Positions 28,149-36,365 of a DNA stretch of 64,000 bases are shown one piece after another. Positions within the stretch are counted from its first letter, which is position 1, and each line of letters begins with the position of its first letter. The stretch lies in assembly GCF_038008685.1 (NCBI RefSeq), contig NZ_JBBOZQ010000001.1, forward strand, positions 2,046,001 to 2,110,000. The letters run 5' to 3'. The notes under the pieces are model-generated. The model saw only the letters and a list, made by a program, of their open reading frames with translations. It ran no database searches and was not told the DNA's origin. The translations under genes were made by a program, and so were the position numbers. The stretch is from Lysinibacillus sp. FSL W8-0992. Its GTDB lineage: Bacteria > Bacillota > Bacilli > Bacillales_A > Planococcaceae.

Positions 28149-28661
28149 ATGGCAGTAGCAGAAATTGTTATTGAACATTTACGACAAGAAGATTATCCAG
28201 CTTATTTGGAAGTGCTTGTGGAGAGTTATGCGCAGTATGAGAAGGATTATAAAGATCCAGCACATTGGGCGCAATATTTACAAGATATTCGGGCATCAGT
28301 TGGAAATCCGAATGCCGAGACGATATTAGTCGCAAAGCGTGAGCAAGAAATAGTAGGAGGATTGCAGTTATTTACAAACTCTGAAAAAGCATATGGTCTT
28401 CCTGAACTTGGTATTGAATCAACAATTGTACGTTTATTAGCAGTTCATCCTAAAGGGAGAGGGCAGGGCGTAGCCAAAAAATTATTAGAAGAAAGTTTTG
28501 CTTTTGCTCGCGAGCGTCAAGATCAGTCTCTGTATTTGCATTCAGGTGATATTATGCAAGTTGCAATTAATCTGTATTTATCACTAGGATTTGTTAGAGA
28601 CGAGTCAAAAGAGTTTTACAAGGGCAATATATTGGTGAAAAGCTTTCGTTATGATTTGTAA
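28149..28661 (+). CDS. GNAT N-acetyltransferase (YtmI-like)
   Basis: 170 aa with the acetyl-CoA-binding motif RLLAVHPKGRGQGVAKKLL (about 99-117) and a C-terminal INLYLSLGFVRDESKEFYKG. AAAGGAG precedes the ATG at 28149. In B. subtilis, YtmI acetylates modified cysteines before oxidation by the flavin monooxygenases. Being last rather than first in the cluster differs from B. subtilis. Assignment rests mainly on context, since GNAT substrates cannot be read from sequence. Confidence 0.75.
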   Translation: MAVAEIVIEHLRQEDYPAYLEVLVESYAQYEKDYKDPAHWAQYLQDIRASVGNPNAETILVAKREQEIVGGLQLFTNSEKAYGLPELGIESTIVRLLAVHPKGRGQGVAKKLLEESFAFARERQDQSLYLHSGDIMQVAINLYLSLGFVRDESKEFYKGNILVKSFRYDL

Positions 28662-28667
28662 AAGAAA

Positions 28668-28701
28668 ACCCGCTGATAAGCATGTTATCAGCGGTTTTTT
28701 T
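28668..28701. terminator. Bidirectional terminator between convergent operons
   Basis: A perfect stem CCGCTGATAA / TTATCAGCGG, with AAAA before and seven Ts after, so it can serve both the acetyltransferase gene and the convergent gene at 28720. Confidence 0.85.
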
Positions 28702-28719
28702 GTTTAAGTGAGACTGACC

Positions 28720-29328
28720 TTAAATCGTTCCATATGCAAGGTAAGGGAAAAATCCTTCGAAAAACCGTTCAGTTGCGGGCATGAAATAGGAACCAAAGTG
28801 AAAATCGGGATCAAGCGTTGTAACAATCCATTTTCCAGCAGTTGAATGTGCATCTATATAGAGCACAGCTCCACCATCTTCTGTAGCAATTAAAATATCA
28901 GCATGCTCAGGCGGCCAAAAAACGCCATGTTGATGCCAAGTGCAATCTGCCAATGAGAGATAGCCATTGAATAAAGAATGCGCTGGATTTTGCAGTACTA
29001 AACCACTAGAAGCATCTTTATCAAGCCACCACCAGAAGTTTGTTATGCGTTCTTCACAATGTTGCGCAGGAATCCAATTCCATGGTTGTGGTCCAAAAGC
29101 AACGATTATGCCACCATTTTCTGCAAATGCGTGGATTTTTTTAACGCTTGCTAGCAATAGCTGATAGTTTAATTGGGAGGGGACGATAAGCACATCAAGG
29201 TCGTCAATATCGGTTTCTAAAAAATCTGGATGGTAAATTAGCTTTGTAATATATTGATTGAACTTTGGTTCGTGGAACGTACGGTAATGGGATTCATGCC
29301 CACTGTATATAACCCCAATTTTTCTCAT
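28720..29328 (-). CDS. Fur-linked family protein A1, unknown function (GATase1/ThuA-like fold suspected)
   Basis: 202 aa, no signal peptide, not recognised as a named family. It is a paralogue of the protein at 30829: both have NF(W/S)WW(L/V), H(S/P)LF, WHxHGxFxPPE, YxDxxSxxG and VVTTLDPxFHxG-type blocks. An early hydrophobic strand DLDVLIVPSQ, the GGIIVAFG turn and the NPAHSLFNG segment recall class I amidotransferase-like (ThuA-type) folds, but the nucleophile-elbow Cys is absent. The start overlaps the upstream gene by four bases (ATGA). Probably iron-regulated through the Fur boxes at 30106-30166. Confidence 0.7.
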   Translation of the reverse strand: MRKIGVIYSGHESHYRTFHEPKFNQYITKLIYHPDFLETDIDDLDVLIVPSQLNYQLLLASVKKIHAFAENGGIIVAFGPQPWNWIPAQHCEERITNFWWWLDKDASSGLVLQNPAHSLFNGYLSLADCTWHQHGVFWPPEHADILIATEDGGAVLYIDAHSTAGKWIVTTLDPDFHFGSYFMPATERFFEGFFPYLAYGTI

Positions 29329-29960
29329 TGATCATTGTCCTCCTTTAAAGCTTGTACCTCAGTTTCAAGCCAGGCTAGAAACTGCGGGCGAATGCGATCG
29401 GTAGATTTGTTTTCACCTGCATAGCCAAGCAGTTCACGTCCTGCGTGAACTAAAATCGTCCCATTTGTTGAAAAGCGGTCAATGTATGTAACTGGCTTAC
29501 CATTGGCAAACGTTAATAAAATCTCAGCGTTTGCTGGTGCATGATTATAGCCGCGTGCAAAAAAGCCTGCAACCCCTTTTTTAAATGTCATATCTTCAGT
29601 TAAAACGCCCTCGAAAATAGCTGAGTGCTCCGTTGGAAAGACTTCATAATCTTTGAAATTTTGAATGTGTTGGGGCATAAATAGGCCACTGCCTGGCAAC
29701 CATTCTCGGAATAAATGCCCACAGTATACAACTATTTTTTTGTTTGCTAAAAATGCTGCAATTTTTTCACGTTGTAAATATAACCATTCTTGGTCAATAA
29801 AATTTGGAATAAAGAGTACATCTACTTCGTCCAAATCAACCAGTGGGAAATCATATTGATCCACGATTTTTGCTTCATTACCTGTATCTTTCTGCATGCG
29901 ACCATTGACACCAAAAGCATGTCCTGGATCTAGTTTTAGCATTGTAAATGGAATGCTCAT
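29325..29960 (-). CDS. Fur-linked family protein B1, unknown function (GATase1/ThuA-like fold suspected)
   Basis: 211 aa, cytosolic by appearance. A paralogue of the protein at 30197: shared blocks are KGV(A/R)GFF(A/S)RGY, H-x3-F-x-G and Y(I/V)D-x2-STNGTI. The turn IVVYCGHLFREWLPG has a Cys where class I amidotransferases carry the nucleophile, the only one of the four to do so. The ATG at 29960 is chosen because AGGAGG lies 8 nt before it; the ATG at 29966 is too close. First gene of the leftward two-gene operon, overlapping A1 by four bases. Confidence 0.7.
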   Translation of the reverse strand: MSIPFTMLKLDPGHAFGVNGRMQKDTGNEAKIVDQYDFPLVDLDEVDVLFIPNFIDQEWLYLQREKIAAFLANKKIVVYCGHLFREWLPGSGLFMPQHIQNFKDYEVFPTEHSAIFEGVLTEDMTFKKGVAGFFARGYNHAPANAEILLTFANGKPVTYIDRFSTNGTILVHAGRELLGYAGENKSTDRIRPQFLAWLETEVQALKEDNDQ

Positions 29961-30100
29961 AAACATATCCTCCTAGTAAAATAATTAAATATCCAATCAT
30001 TTTTTGGTAATAAATAATATTAAAAAAACATTTAGAATGCTATGTAAATATTGTTTGACCAAAAATATGTTGCGAATATTAGAATTTTATAAAAAGCAAA

Positions 30101-30129
30101 TTGACATTGAGAATCATTATCAATATACT
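30101..30129 (+). promoter_or_regulatory. Rightward sigma-A promoter with Fur box 1 in its spacer
   Basis: TTGACA (30101-30106), a 17-nt spacer and TATACT (30124-30129). The Fur-type box TGAGAATCATTATCA (30108-30122) matches the 7-1-7 TGATAATNATTATCA pattern at all but one base and fills the spacer. Transcription would start near 30136 and serve the B2-A2-ABC operon. Confidence 0.85.
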
Positions 30130-30138
30130 GTAATATAT

Positions 30139-30167
30139 ATTCTATTGCAAATGATAATCATTTTCAA
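30139..30167 (-). promoter_or_regulatory. Leftward sigma-A promoter with Fur box 2 across its -35/spacer
   Basis: On the minus strand TTGAAA (30167-30162), a 17-nt spacer and TAGAAT (30144-30139). The Fur-type box TGATAATCATTTTCA (30152-30166, plus strand) again differs from the 7-1-7 pattern at one base. Transcription would start near 30132 and serve the B1-A1 operon. The two promoters overlap functionally, since each transcript runs through the other's promoter DNA. Confidence 0.8.
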
Positions 30168-30196
30168 TATATTTTCAAAAGAAAGTAGGGAATGCT

Positions 30197-30829
30197 TTGA
30201 AACCAATTGCGTATATTGGTATCGATATTCAATTTGCCAGGTTGTCAGACGAGGATCGCAGACGCGGACTGACATTTTTATATTTATACGATTTGCCGTA
30301 TGCAGATTTACGTGCTTACGCGGGCCTCATTATTACGAATTTAGTAGAGGAGCAGTTTTTGTTAGAGCATAAAGCGATGCTAGAGCAGTATTTAAAACAG
30401 GGTGGCGTAATTTTTTCGCTAACTGAGACATCATTACCTTGGTTAGTAGGTGTGCCTAACTGGAAACGTTCACCAATTCCATTGAAGGATCGTGAAATCG
30501 TTATAAAAGATCCTGCCCATCCATTATTTGCGGGAATTGATGCATATGACATTAACTATCGCAAAGGTGTTAGGGGCTTTTTCTCACGTGGATATTTTGA
30601 AAAAATTCCACTGCATGCAGAGATTCTTGTGACTGATCAAAGTGGAGCAGTCATTATTTATGTAGATCATGAATCAACAAATGGAACAATTTTTGCTGGT
30701 GCAGGAACAGATATATATCGTGTGTTCATTGACGAGGATAATACCGCTCGTCAATTAAGTGTGCAAATGCTTGCATGCATTCGTGCGGAATATGCACGCA
30801 ATCAAGCGAAAGGAGCTCAAATACAATAA
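30197..30829 (+). CDS. Fur-linked family protein B2, unknown function
   Basis: 210 aa, no signal peptide. A paralogue of B1 (29325): KGVRGFFSRGY (about 121-131), DPAHPLFAGI, YVDHESTNGTIF (about 155-166). The elbow region GGVIFSLTETSLPWLVG lacks Cys. The start is TTG at 30197 with AGGG upstream; the ATG at 30192 is followed by a stop. First gene of a five-gene operon ending in a siderophore-type ABC transporter. It ends in a TAATG overlap with the next gene. Confidence 0.72.
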   Translation: MKPIAYIGIDIQFARLSDEDRRRGLTFLYLYDLPYADLRAYAGLIITNLVEEQFLLEHKAMLEQYLKQGGVIFSLTETSLPWLVGVPNWKRSPIPLKDREIVIKDPAHPLFAGIDAYDINYRKGVRGFFSRGYFEKIPLHAEILVTDQSGAVIIYVDHESTNGTIFAGAGTDIYRVFIDEDNTARQLSVQMLACIRAEYARNQAKGAQIQ

Positions 30830-31431
30830 TGATTGGGATTGTCACAAATGGACTACCATTTCAAAATCGCTTTTTTGCAGAGGAGGAATTTCATTATTTA
30901 TATGATGATATTTTACATATTCGAGAGCTGCATCGGTATGATTTAGCAAATTACGATACGTTAATTTTATCTTGCCGTTTAGATATTCCTCATTTAAAAC
31001 GTTATCAATCACAGCTTTTAGCGTTCATTGAATCAGGTAAGCGGCTCATTATTTTTGGTGAAATTTTGGATAATTGGTTTCCTACGATTGATTGGCAAGA
31101 TTCTGAAGTGAATTTTAGCTGGTGGGTGCGAGATGGTGGAGACTTGCCAATGACAGAGCAAAATATGACACACCCATTGTTTAAATACGTAACACTCCGT
31201 GATTTAAAATGGCATTATCATGGCTCATTTTTACCGCCAGAAGGTGCACAGTCTTTACTTGATATTCCTGATGGTCGCTCACTATTTTATGTAGATAATG
31301 TAAGCTTTAACGGAGAATTAGTCGTAACAACACTTGACCCTATGTTTCATATAGGACTAGGTTTTATAGATCAATCAAAACCGTTTTTACACGGTATAGC
31401 AAAATGGCTAAGAGAGGAAGAAGGACAATGA
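30829..31431 (+). CDS. Fur-linked family protein A2, unknown function
   Basis: 200 aa, a paralogue of A1 (28720): NFSWWVRDG, MTHPLFK, KWHYHGSFLPPEG, LFYVDNVSFNGELVVTTLDP and FHIGLGF. The N-terminal half is more diverged and has an alternating-strand pattern (DTLILSCRL, RLIIFGEIL) fitting a Rossmann-like fold. The start overlaps the B2 stop by one base and the stop overlaps the binding-protein start by four bases, so expression is tightly coupled to iron uptake genes. The function is unknown. Confidence 0.72.
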   Translation: MIGIVTNGLPFQNRFFAEEEFHYLYDDILHIRELHRYDLANYDTLILSCRLDIPHLKRYQSQLLAFIESGKRLIIFGEILDNWFPTIDWQDSEVNFSWWVRDGGDLPMTEQNMTHPLFKYVTLRDLKWHYHGSFLPPEGAQSLLDIPDGRSLFYVDNVSFNGELVVTTLDPMFHIGLGFIDQSKPFLHGIAKWLREEEGQ

Positions 31432-32564
31432 AAAAATACGGATTTCTAGCAACATTAGCATTAGCGGCGATGCTAGCAGCTTGTGGTGATAAAGATGAGG
31501 AGGCAGTAACAGAACAACCGTCTGAAACTTCTGATGTTCAAACAACGGCTGAAGAAAAAGTTGTGACAGACCAACTAGGTAGAGAAGTGACAATACCCGG
31601 AAAAATTGAACGTGTCGTGACAGGAGGGATATTGCCATATTTCTCTACATGGTATGTAGCGACAAACTCTACAAAAGAGATAGTGGGTATGCATCCAAAT
31701 TCGTATAATGCTGCGAAAAACTCTATCTTAGCAAAAATTTCACCAGATGTGTTAAATGCGAAAACGTCATTTATTCAAAATGGTGAAGTGAATATTGAGG
31801 AATTATTAAAGGTAAATCCCCAACTGTATGTAGAAAATGCGACAGACGAAAATTCTATTAATAAAATTACTGAAGCGGGTATTCCTGTTGTTGGGGTACA
31901 AACAATTGATGCAGCAGCTGCTGAACCATTAGCAACTTTCAATAGCTGGCTAACATTAACGAGCAAAATAACTGGAACGACTGATCGTGCGGACCGTTTT
32001 TTACAAGAGGGCGAAAAAGTGCAGTCTGAACTAGATGCCAAATTAAAAGATGTAGCAAAAGAGGACAAGCCACGTGCATTAATTTTATTTATGCATAATG
32101 ATAAATCGATTACGGTAGGTGGTAGCAACTTCTTCGGCAATCAATGGCTAAACGCAACAGGTGCGATAGATGTTGCTGAAAAGGATGTACAAGGAAGAAA
32201 AGAAGTGAATATGGAACAAATTTACTCTTGGAATCCTGATATTATTTACATTACAAACTTTACGGAAACACAGCCCGAAGATTTACTTGAAAATAAAGTT
32301 GATGGACAGGACTGGAGTCAAGTAAAGGCAGTGCAAGATGGAAAGGTTTATAAAATTCCATTAGGTATATATCGCTGGTTCCCACCAAGTGGCGATGCAC
32401 CATTAATGCTAAAGTGGATGGCTCAAAAAAATCATCCAGAGTTATTTACGTATAAGATTGAAGATGAAATTAAAACGTATTACAAAGATTTCTATGAATT
32501 TGACGTAACAGATGAGGAAATACATGATATATTAAACCCTTCTTCTGACGCGGCGAAATATTAA
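31428..32564 (+). CDS. Iron-complex ABC transporter substrate-binding lipoprotein
   Basis: 378 aa. The signal peptide ends in the lipobox LAAC (Cys about 19), followed by an acidic linker and a helical-backbone (PF01497-type) binding fold: VTDQLGREVTIPGKIERVV, NIEELLKVNPQLYVEN, WNPDIIYITNF. FecB/FhuD-like proteins capture ferric siderophores or related complexes. It may contribute to substrates other than ferric siderophore, as the ligand cannot be read from sequence. GAAGGA lies just before the ATG at 31428, which overlaps A2. Confidence 0.88.
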   Translation: MKKYGFLATLALAAMLAACGDKDEEAVTEQPSETSDVQTTAEEKVVTDQLGREVTIPGKIERVVTGGILPYFSTWYVATNSTKEIVGMHPNSYNAAKNSILAKISPDVLNAKTSFIQNGEVNIEELLKVNPQLYVENATDENSINKITEAGIPVVGVQTIDAAAAEPLATFNSWLTLTSKITGTTDRADRFLQEGEKVQSELDAKLKDVAKEDKPRALILFMHNDKSITVGGSNFFGNQWLNATGAIDVAEKDVQGRKEVNMEQIYSWNPDIIYITNFTETQPEDLLENKVDGQDWSQVKAVQDGKVYKIPLGIYRWFPPSGDAPLMLKWMAQKNHPELFTYKIEDEIKTYYKDFYEFDVTDEEIHDILNPSSDAAKY

Positions 32565-32578
32565 GGATTGATTGTTAA

Positions 32579-33580
32579 ATGAAGAAATGGATTATTGCAT
32601 TGCTATGGTTGCTACCGATTATGGTAGCAATCATTTCACTCGGTGTTGGTCGATTCGAAGTAGGTCTTGACCATATTATAAAAATTTTAACATCACAAGT
32701 GTTCCCAATTGAACAAACTTGGACAAAGATGGAAGAAACAGTTGTGATGAATGTTCGTTTACCACGTATTTTGCTCGCTCTTCTAATTGGCGGAGGGTTA
32801 GCGATAGCGGGTGCAGGCTTCCAGGGTATGTTTGGCAACCCGTTAGTTTCGCCAGATATTTTAGGTGTTTCAGCAGGTGCAGGTTTTGGTGCATCATTAG
32901 GTATTTTATTATTTGGCCAAAATTTTTCGGCACAAATAATGGCACTTCTTTTTGGTTTAGGCGCTATTGGCTTTACATTTTTAGTAGCAGGTGCAAAAAA
33001 GAATGCACCTATTTTTATGTTTGTATTGGCGGGTGTTGTAACGTCGGCACTTTTTAATGCCTTGATTTCCCTTATAAAATTTGTGGCAGATCCAGAGGAG
33101 AAGCTACCGGCAATTACATATTGGCTATTGGGGAGTCTTGGCACTGCAACCTATAAAGATTTATATATTGGTGGCCCATTAATTTTAATAGGTATTCTGT
33201 TACTCTATTTACTGCGTTGGCGATTAAATATTTTAACATTGCCAGAGGATGAAGCAAAGTCAATGGGTGTTCCAGTCGCGCGTTTAAAATGGTTCGTTAT
33301 TTTTGGTGCAACACTTATAACAGCGGCATCTGTAGCTGTGGCGGGAATTGTGGGCTGGGTTGGTTTAATTATTCCACATGTTGCACGCATGCTTGTCGGC
33401 AATAACAATCAATTTGTTCTCCCAGTGTCTGTTGCAATCGGTAGTGTGTATTTATTAATTATCGATGATTTAGCACGCACATTAACAGCGACAGAAATTC
33501 CTTTGTCCATTTTAACAGCGATTATCGGTGCACCATTCTTTGCTTATTTATTACGTCGTTCAGGAGGTGGTTGGGGATGA
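32579..33580 (+). CDS. FecCD-type iron-complex ABC transporter permease
   Basis: 333 aa, eight to ten membrane segments. Family signatures include RLPRILLALLIGGGLAIAG, GMFGNPLVSPDILGVSAGAG, and the ATPase-contact GVPVARLKW. One permease gene implies a homodimer. It follows the binding protein by 14 nt and overlaps the ATPase by four bases. Confidence 0.92.
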   Translation: MKKWIIALLWLLPIMVAIISLGVGRFEVGLDHIIKILTSQVFPIEQTWTKMEETVVMNVRLPRILLALLIGGGLAIAGAGFQGMFGNPLVSPDILGVSAGAGFGASLGILLFGQNFSAQIMALLFGLGAIGFTFLVAGAKKNAPIFMFVLAGVVTSALFNALISLIKFVADPEEKLPAITYWLLGSLGTATYKDLYIGGPLILIGILLLYLLRWRLNILTLPEDEAKSMGVPVARLKWFVIFGATLITAASVAVAGIVGWVGLIIPHVARMLVGNNNQFVLPVSVAIGSVYLLIIDDLARTLTATEIPLSILTAIIGAPFFAYLLRRSGGGWG

Positions 33581-34392
33581 ACATAGAAGTGGTCGATGGC
33601 AATTACTATTATGAGAAACGTCGCACAAAAATGCCTAACCTATATGCGAAAGATATTAATTTTACATTAGCATCAGGCGAAATAATGGCTATTCTTGGAC
33701 CAAACGGTGCAGGGAAAACAACGATGTTAAAGTGTATTACAGGTCTTCTCGATTGGAAAAAAGGCAAGACGATGATTGATGGTAAGCCTCTTGCAACAAT
33801 GGATCGTAAGGAATTGTGGAAGCGAGTAGGCTATGTGCCACAGGCGCATAAAATGGTATTTGGTTTTACAGTAGAGGAGCTTGTTGTCATGGGACGTGCG
33901 CCATATATTAGTACATTGGCTCAGCCTTCAGCTAAAGATATGGAAGCGGCTCATGTAGCACTAAATACAATTGGGATAATGCATCTTGCTAAAAAATCGT
34001 GTAATGAAATTAGTGGAGGAGAGCTACAGTTGGCTTTAATTGCCCGTACGCTCGTGTCAAATCCTGAAGTTTTAATATTGGATGAACCTGAATCACATTT
34101 GGATATACAAAAGCAAATTGTTATATTGCAAACGATAAAGCGCTTATCAAAGGAGCGAGGTATTTCTTGCATCATTAATACTCACTACCCAAACCATGCC
34201 TTTTACCTTGCAGATCATGTGTTGATGACAGCGAAAGAAAAGGATGTTATATATGGCAATGTTCAAGAGGTAATGACTGAGTCTCGGATGAAAGAATTTT
34301 TCGGTATAGAGCTAAAAAAAATAATTTACGAGGAAGAGGATTATTTTGTCGAAACGATGGTTCCTCGCGCACTAGGCCAGAATGTAATATGA
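33577..34392 (+). CDS. Iron-complex ABC transporter ATPase
   Basis: 271 aa. Walker A GPNGAGKTT (about 44-52), Q-loop VPQAHK, signature ISGGE (about 147), Walker B VLILDEP and switch His NTHYPNH. The ATG at 33577 follows AGGAGG by 9 nt. Last gene of the Fur-linked operon, so binding protein, permease and ATPase form a complete importer. Confidence 0.93.
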   Translation: MNIEVVDGNYYYEKRRTKMPNLYAKDINFTLASGEIMAILGPNGAGKTTMLKCITGLLDWKKGKTMIDGKPLATMDRKELWKRVGYVPQAHKMVFGFTVEELVVMGRAPYISTLAQPSAKDMEAAHVALNTIGIMHLAKKSCNEISGGELQLALIARTLVSNPEVLILDEPESHLDIQKQIVILQTIKRLSKERGISCIINTHYPNHAFYLADHVLMTAKEKDVIYGNVQEVMTESRMKEFFGIELKKIIYEEEDYFVETMVPRALGQNVI

Positions 34393-34404
34393 GTGCCTGG
34401 CACC
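34391..34404. repeat. Short motif GAGTGCCTGGCACC
   Basis: A palindromic GTGCCTGGCAC core sits directly at the end of the ATPase gene, before the terminator. Related to the motifs at 49 and 248. Confidence 0.5.
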
Positions 34405-34410
34405 TTTAAG

Positions 34411-34452
34411 GAAAAACACGGTCCCTACCATAGTGGAGGAGACCGTGTTTTC
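34411..34452. terminator. Bidirectional terminator between the ATPase gene and glcD
   Basis: Arms AAAACACGGTC and GACCGTGTTTT with A and T tracts on the two sides. Confidence 0.8.
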
Positions 34453-34495
34453 ATTGGTTATGGAATGAATTGCAATTGAGAAAAATTCCTCGCAA

Positions 34496-35875
34496 CTATA
34501 AGTTGAAAATTTTCCCTGGATTCATTATGTTATGCGGATCGAGTGCTGCCTTAATGCTCTTCATTACGAGTAACGAGGCACCATGCTCCATCGATTGATA
34601 TTTCATTTTGCCAATACCTACACCATGTTCACCGGTACAAGTTCCTCCGCGAAGCAGCGCATATTGCACAATATGCTCATTAAAACGGTCAGCTAGTGCC
34701 CGTTCGTGTGCATCAGTGGGGTCTAACATTAACAATGCATGGAAATTTCCATCTCCGACATGTCCGACAATCCCTCCCGCTAGACCGACGTTGTTTAGCT
34801 GTTCACGGGCATACAATATCGTTTCAGCCAATTTCGAAATTGGAACACAAACATCCGTTGACATAAGCTTTTTCCCTGGGTACGCATGAATATATGCATA
34901 GGCCAATGAATGTCGTGCCTCCCATAGCTTATTGCGAGCTGCATTGTCTTGCTCAAACTCGACAGACGTACAGCCGAAGTCCTCAAAAATTTCTGTAGCA
35001 AATTCAATATCTGCTTGCATACCTGCATCATTACCGTGGAACTCTAAAAACAGTGTAGGTTTTTCATCATAAGAAGTTTCATTATAAATATTAGCTTGTG
35101 TAATAGAAGCTTCATCGACAAGCTCTACACGACCAATGGAAATACCAGCCTGTAACAATGCGGCAACTGCACTGACAGCTTCGCCAACTGTTTCAAATAC
35201 AGCACGGCCCGCAGTTACAAATTCAGGAATACCATATACTTGCAATGTCAGCTCTGTAAAGCAACCTAATGTACCTTCTGAACCAACAAATAAGCCATTC
35301 AAATGATAGCCCGAAGATGATTTAGCTGCTAAGCTTCCAGTATGAATAACGGTACCATCTGCAAGTACAACTTCTAAATCACGCACTTGATCGCGCATAA
35401 CACCATAACGAACAGCTGTAGTACCACTGGCATTCGTTGCTGCCATTCCTCCAAGTGTCGCATCTGCTCCTGGATCTACCGTAAATTGAAGGCCGTGTTT
35501 TTTAAATTCTTTATTTAATTGTGCACGAGTCACACCCGGTTGCACTTTAACGAGTAAATCTTCTGGGCGAATATCTAAAATTGTATTCATTTCAGAAAAA
35601 TCGATAGAAATACCGTTGGCAATCGGAATAGCATTTCCTTCTAAACTTGAGCCAACGCCAAATGGTACGACTGGTATAAGATTTGCATGTGCGATTTTCA
35701 TGATGGCACTAACGTCTCCTGTAGAACGTGGAAACACTACTATATCTGGCAAGTTCATTGCATGATGGGATTCATCTTTGCCATGTAGCTCTCGTACCGT
35801 CTCGTTTGTTGACACCTGCTCATCTGATAATACCTCTCTAAGTTGATTTACTATTAGCTCTACTGCAACAGTCAT
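34496..35875 (-). CDS. glcD: FAD-linked oxidase, GlcD/D-lactate dehydrogenase-like
   Basis: 459 aa. FAD-binding type-4 domain (about 40-180: VVPFGVGSSLEGNA, VDPGADATLGGMAATNASGT) and a C-terminal FAD-oxidase domain with GGIVGHVGDGNFHALL and GTCTGEHGVGIGK. Such enzymes oxidise glycolate or D-2-hydroxy acids. In B. subtilis glcD lies near sspI with glcF next to it; here no glcF partner is adjacent. GGAGGG precedes the start. Confidence 0.88.
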   Translation of the reverse strand: MTVAVELIVNQLREVLSDEQVSTNETVRELHGKDESHHAMNLPDIVVFPRSTGDVSAIMKIAHANLIPVVPFGVGSSLEGNAIPIANGISIDFSEMNTILDIRPEDLLVKVQPGVTRAQLNKEFKKHGLQFTVDPGADATLGGMAATNASGTTAVRYGVMRDQVRDLEVVLADGTVIHTGSLAAKSSSGYHLNGLFVGSEGTLGCFTELTLQVYGIPEFVTAGRAVFETVGEAVSAVAALLQAGISIGRVELVDEASITQANIYNETSYDEKPTLFLEFHGNDAGMQADIEFATEIFEDFGCTSVEFEQDNAARNKLWEARHSLAYAYIHAYPGKKLMSTDVCVPISKLAETILYAREQLNNVGLAGGIVGHVGDGNFHALLMLDPTDAHERALADRFNEHIVQYALLRGGTCTGEHGVGIGKMKYQSMEHGASLLVMKSIKAALDPHNIMNPGKIFNL

Positions 35876-35952
35876 TCCAATCCCTCCAAACTTTCTGATA
35901 AATCTAATTTATCATGCGATTAGTGGAAATGGAATGTACTGTTTATAAAAAA

Positions 35953-36162
35953 TCAGTGTGCAAATACTTTTTCTAGCTTTTGTACGAATGCATCTTGTTC
36001 ATCTGTAGACGATTGTTGCCACCATTTTTCGAAAAATACGCCTAGCCCTGGTAGTAAATGCTCTTCACCACGTGAAATGGCATCTTGGACTATATCCTTA
36101 AATTCTGCTGCTGATTGACCATGGACATTTGCCGTAATGGCATCTCTTATTTGAAAATTCAT
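35953..36162 (-). CDS. sspI: Small acid-soluble spore protein SspI
   Basis: 69 aa. MNFQIRDAITANVHG, DAISRGEEHLLPGLGVFFE and the acidic tail match SspI. These proteins are made in the forespore. AAGGAGG precedes the ATG. No convincing sigma-G promoter was found by eye. Confidence 0.88.
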   Translation of the reverse strand: MNFQIRDAITANVHGQSAAEFKDIVQDAISRGEEHLLPGLGVFFEKWWQQSSTDEQDAFVQKLEKVFAH

Positions 36163-36365
36163 CTATTTCGCCTCCTTAGTCATAATTTGTCCACTGAAAT
36201 TAGAAATATGTATAAAAATTAATGCAAAACATAGGAATTTTTTAAATTCTCTCGATTTTTGCTTAAAATTTAGACAGAAATTCATGCAAATCTTTAAAGA
36301 TTTATTGTAAAAGGGGCATTCGACGTGCTTTCTATCGCAAGTTAAGCTAATAACACCTAGGAATA

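Noticed and set aside
27386..28661. ABC ATPase hidden in the sulfur cluster
   Set aside because: No Walker A or signature motif is seen in the frames between the permeases and the terminator.
30004..30372. Rightward frame over the Fur promoter region
   Set aside because: It overlaps both promoters and the start of B2 in another frame; B2 has clear paralogue support.
34496..35875. Complete glycolate oxidase operon
   Set aside because: Only the GlcD-like subunit is here; no GlcF-type iron-sulfur protein adjoins it.
36163..36365. Gene in the minus strand upstream of sspI
   Set aside because: A 71-codon frame exists but has no ribosome site and atypical composition; this is the sspI/sigma divergent gap.
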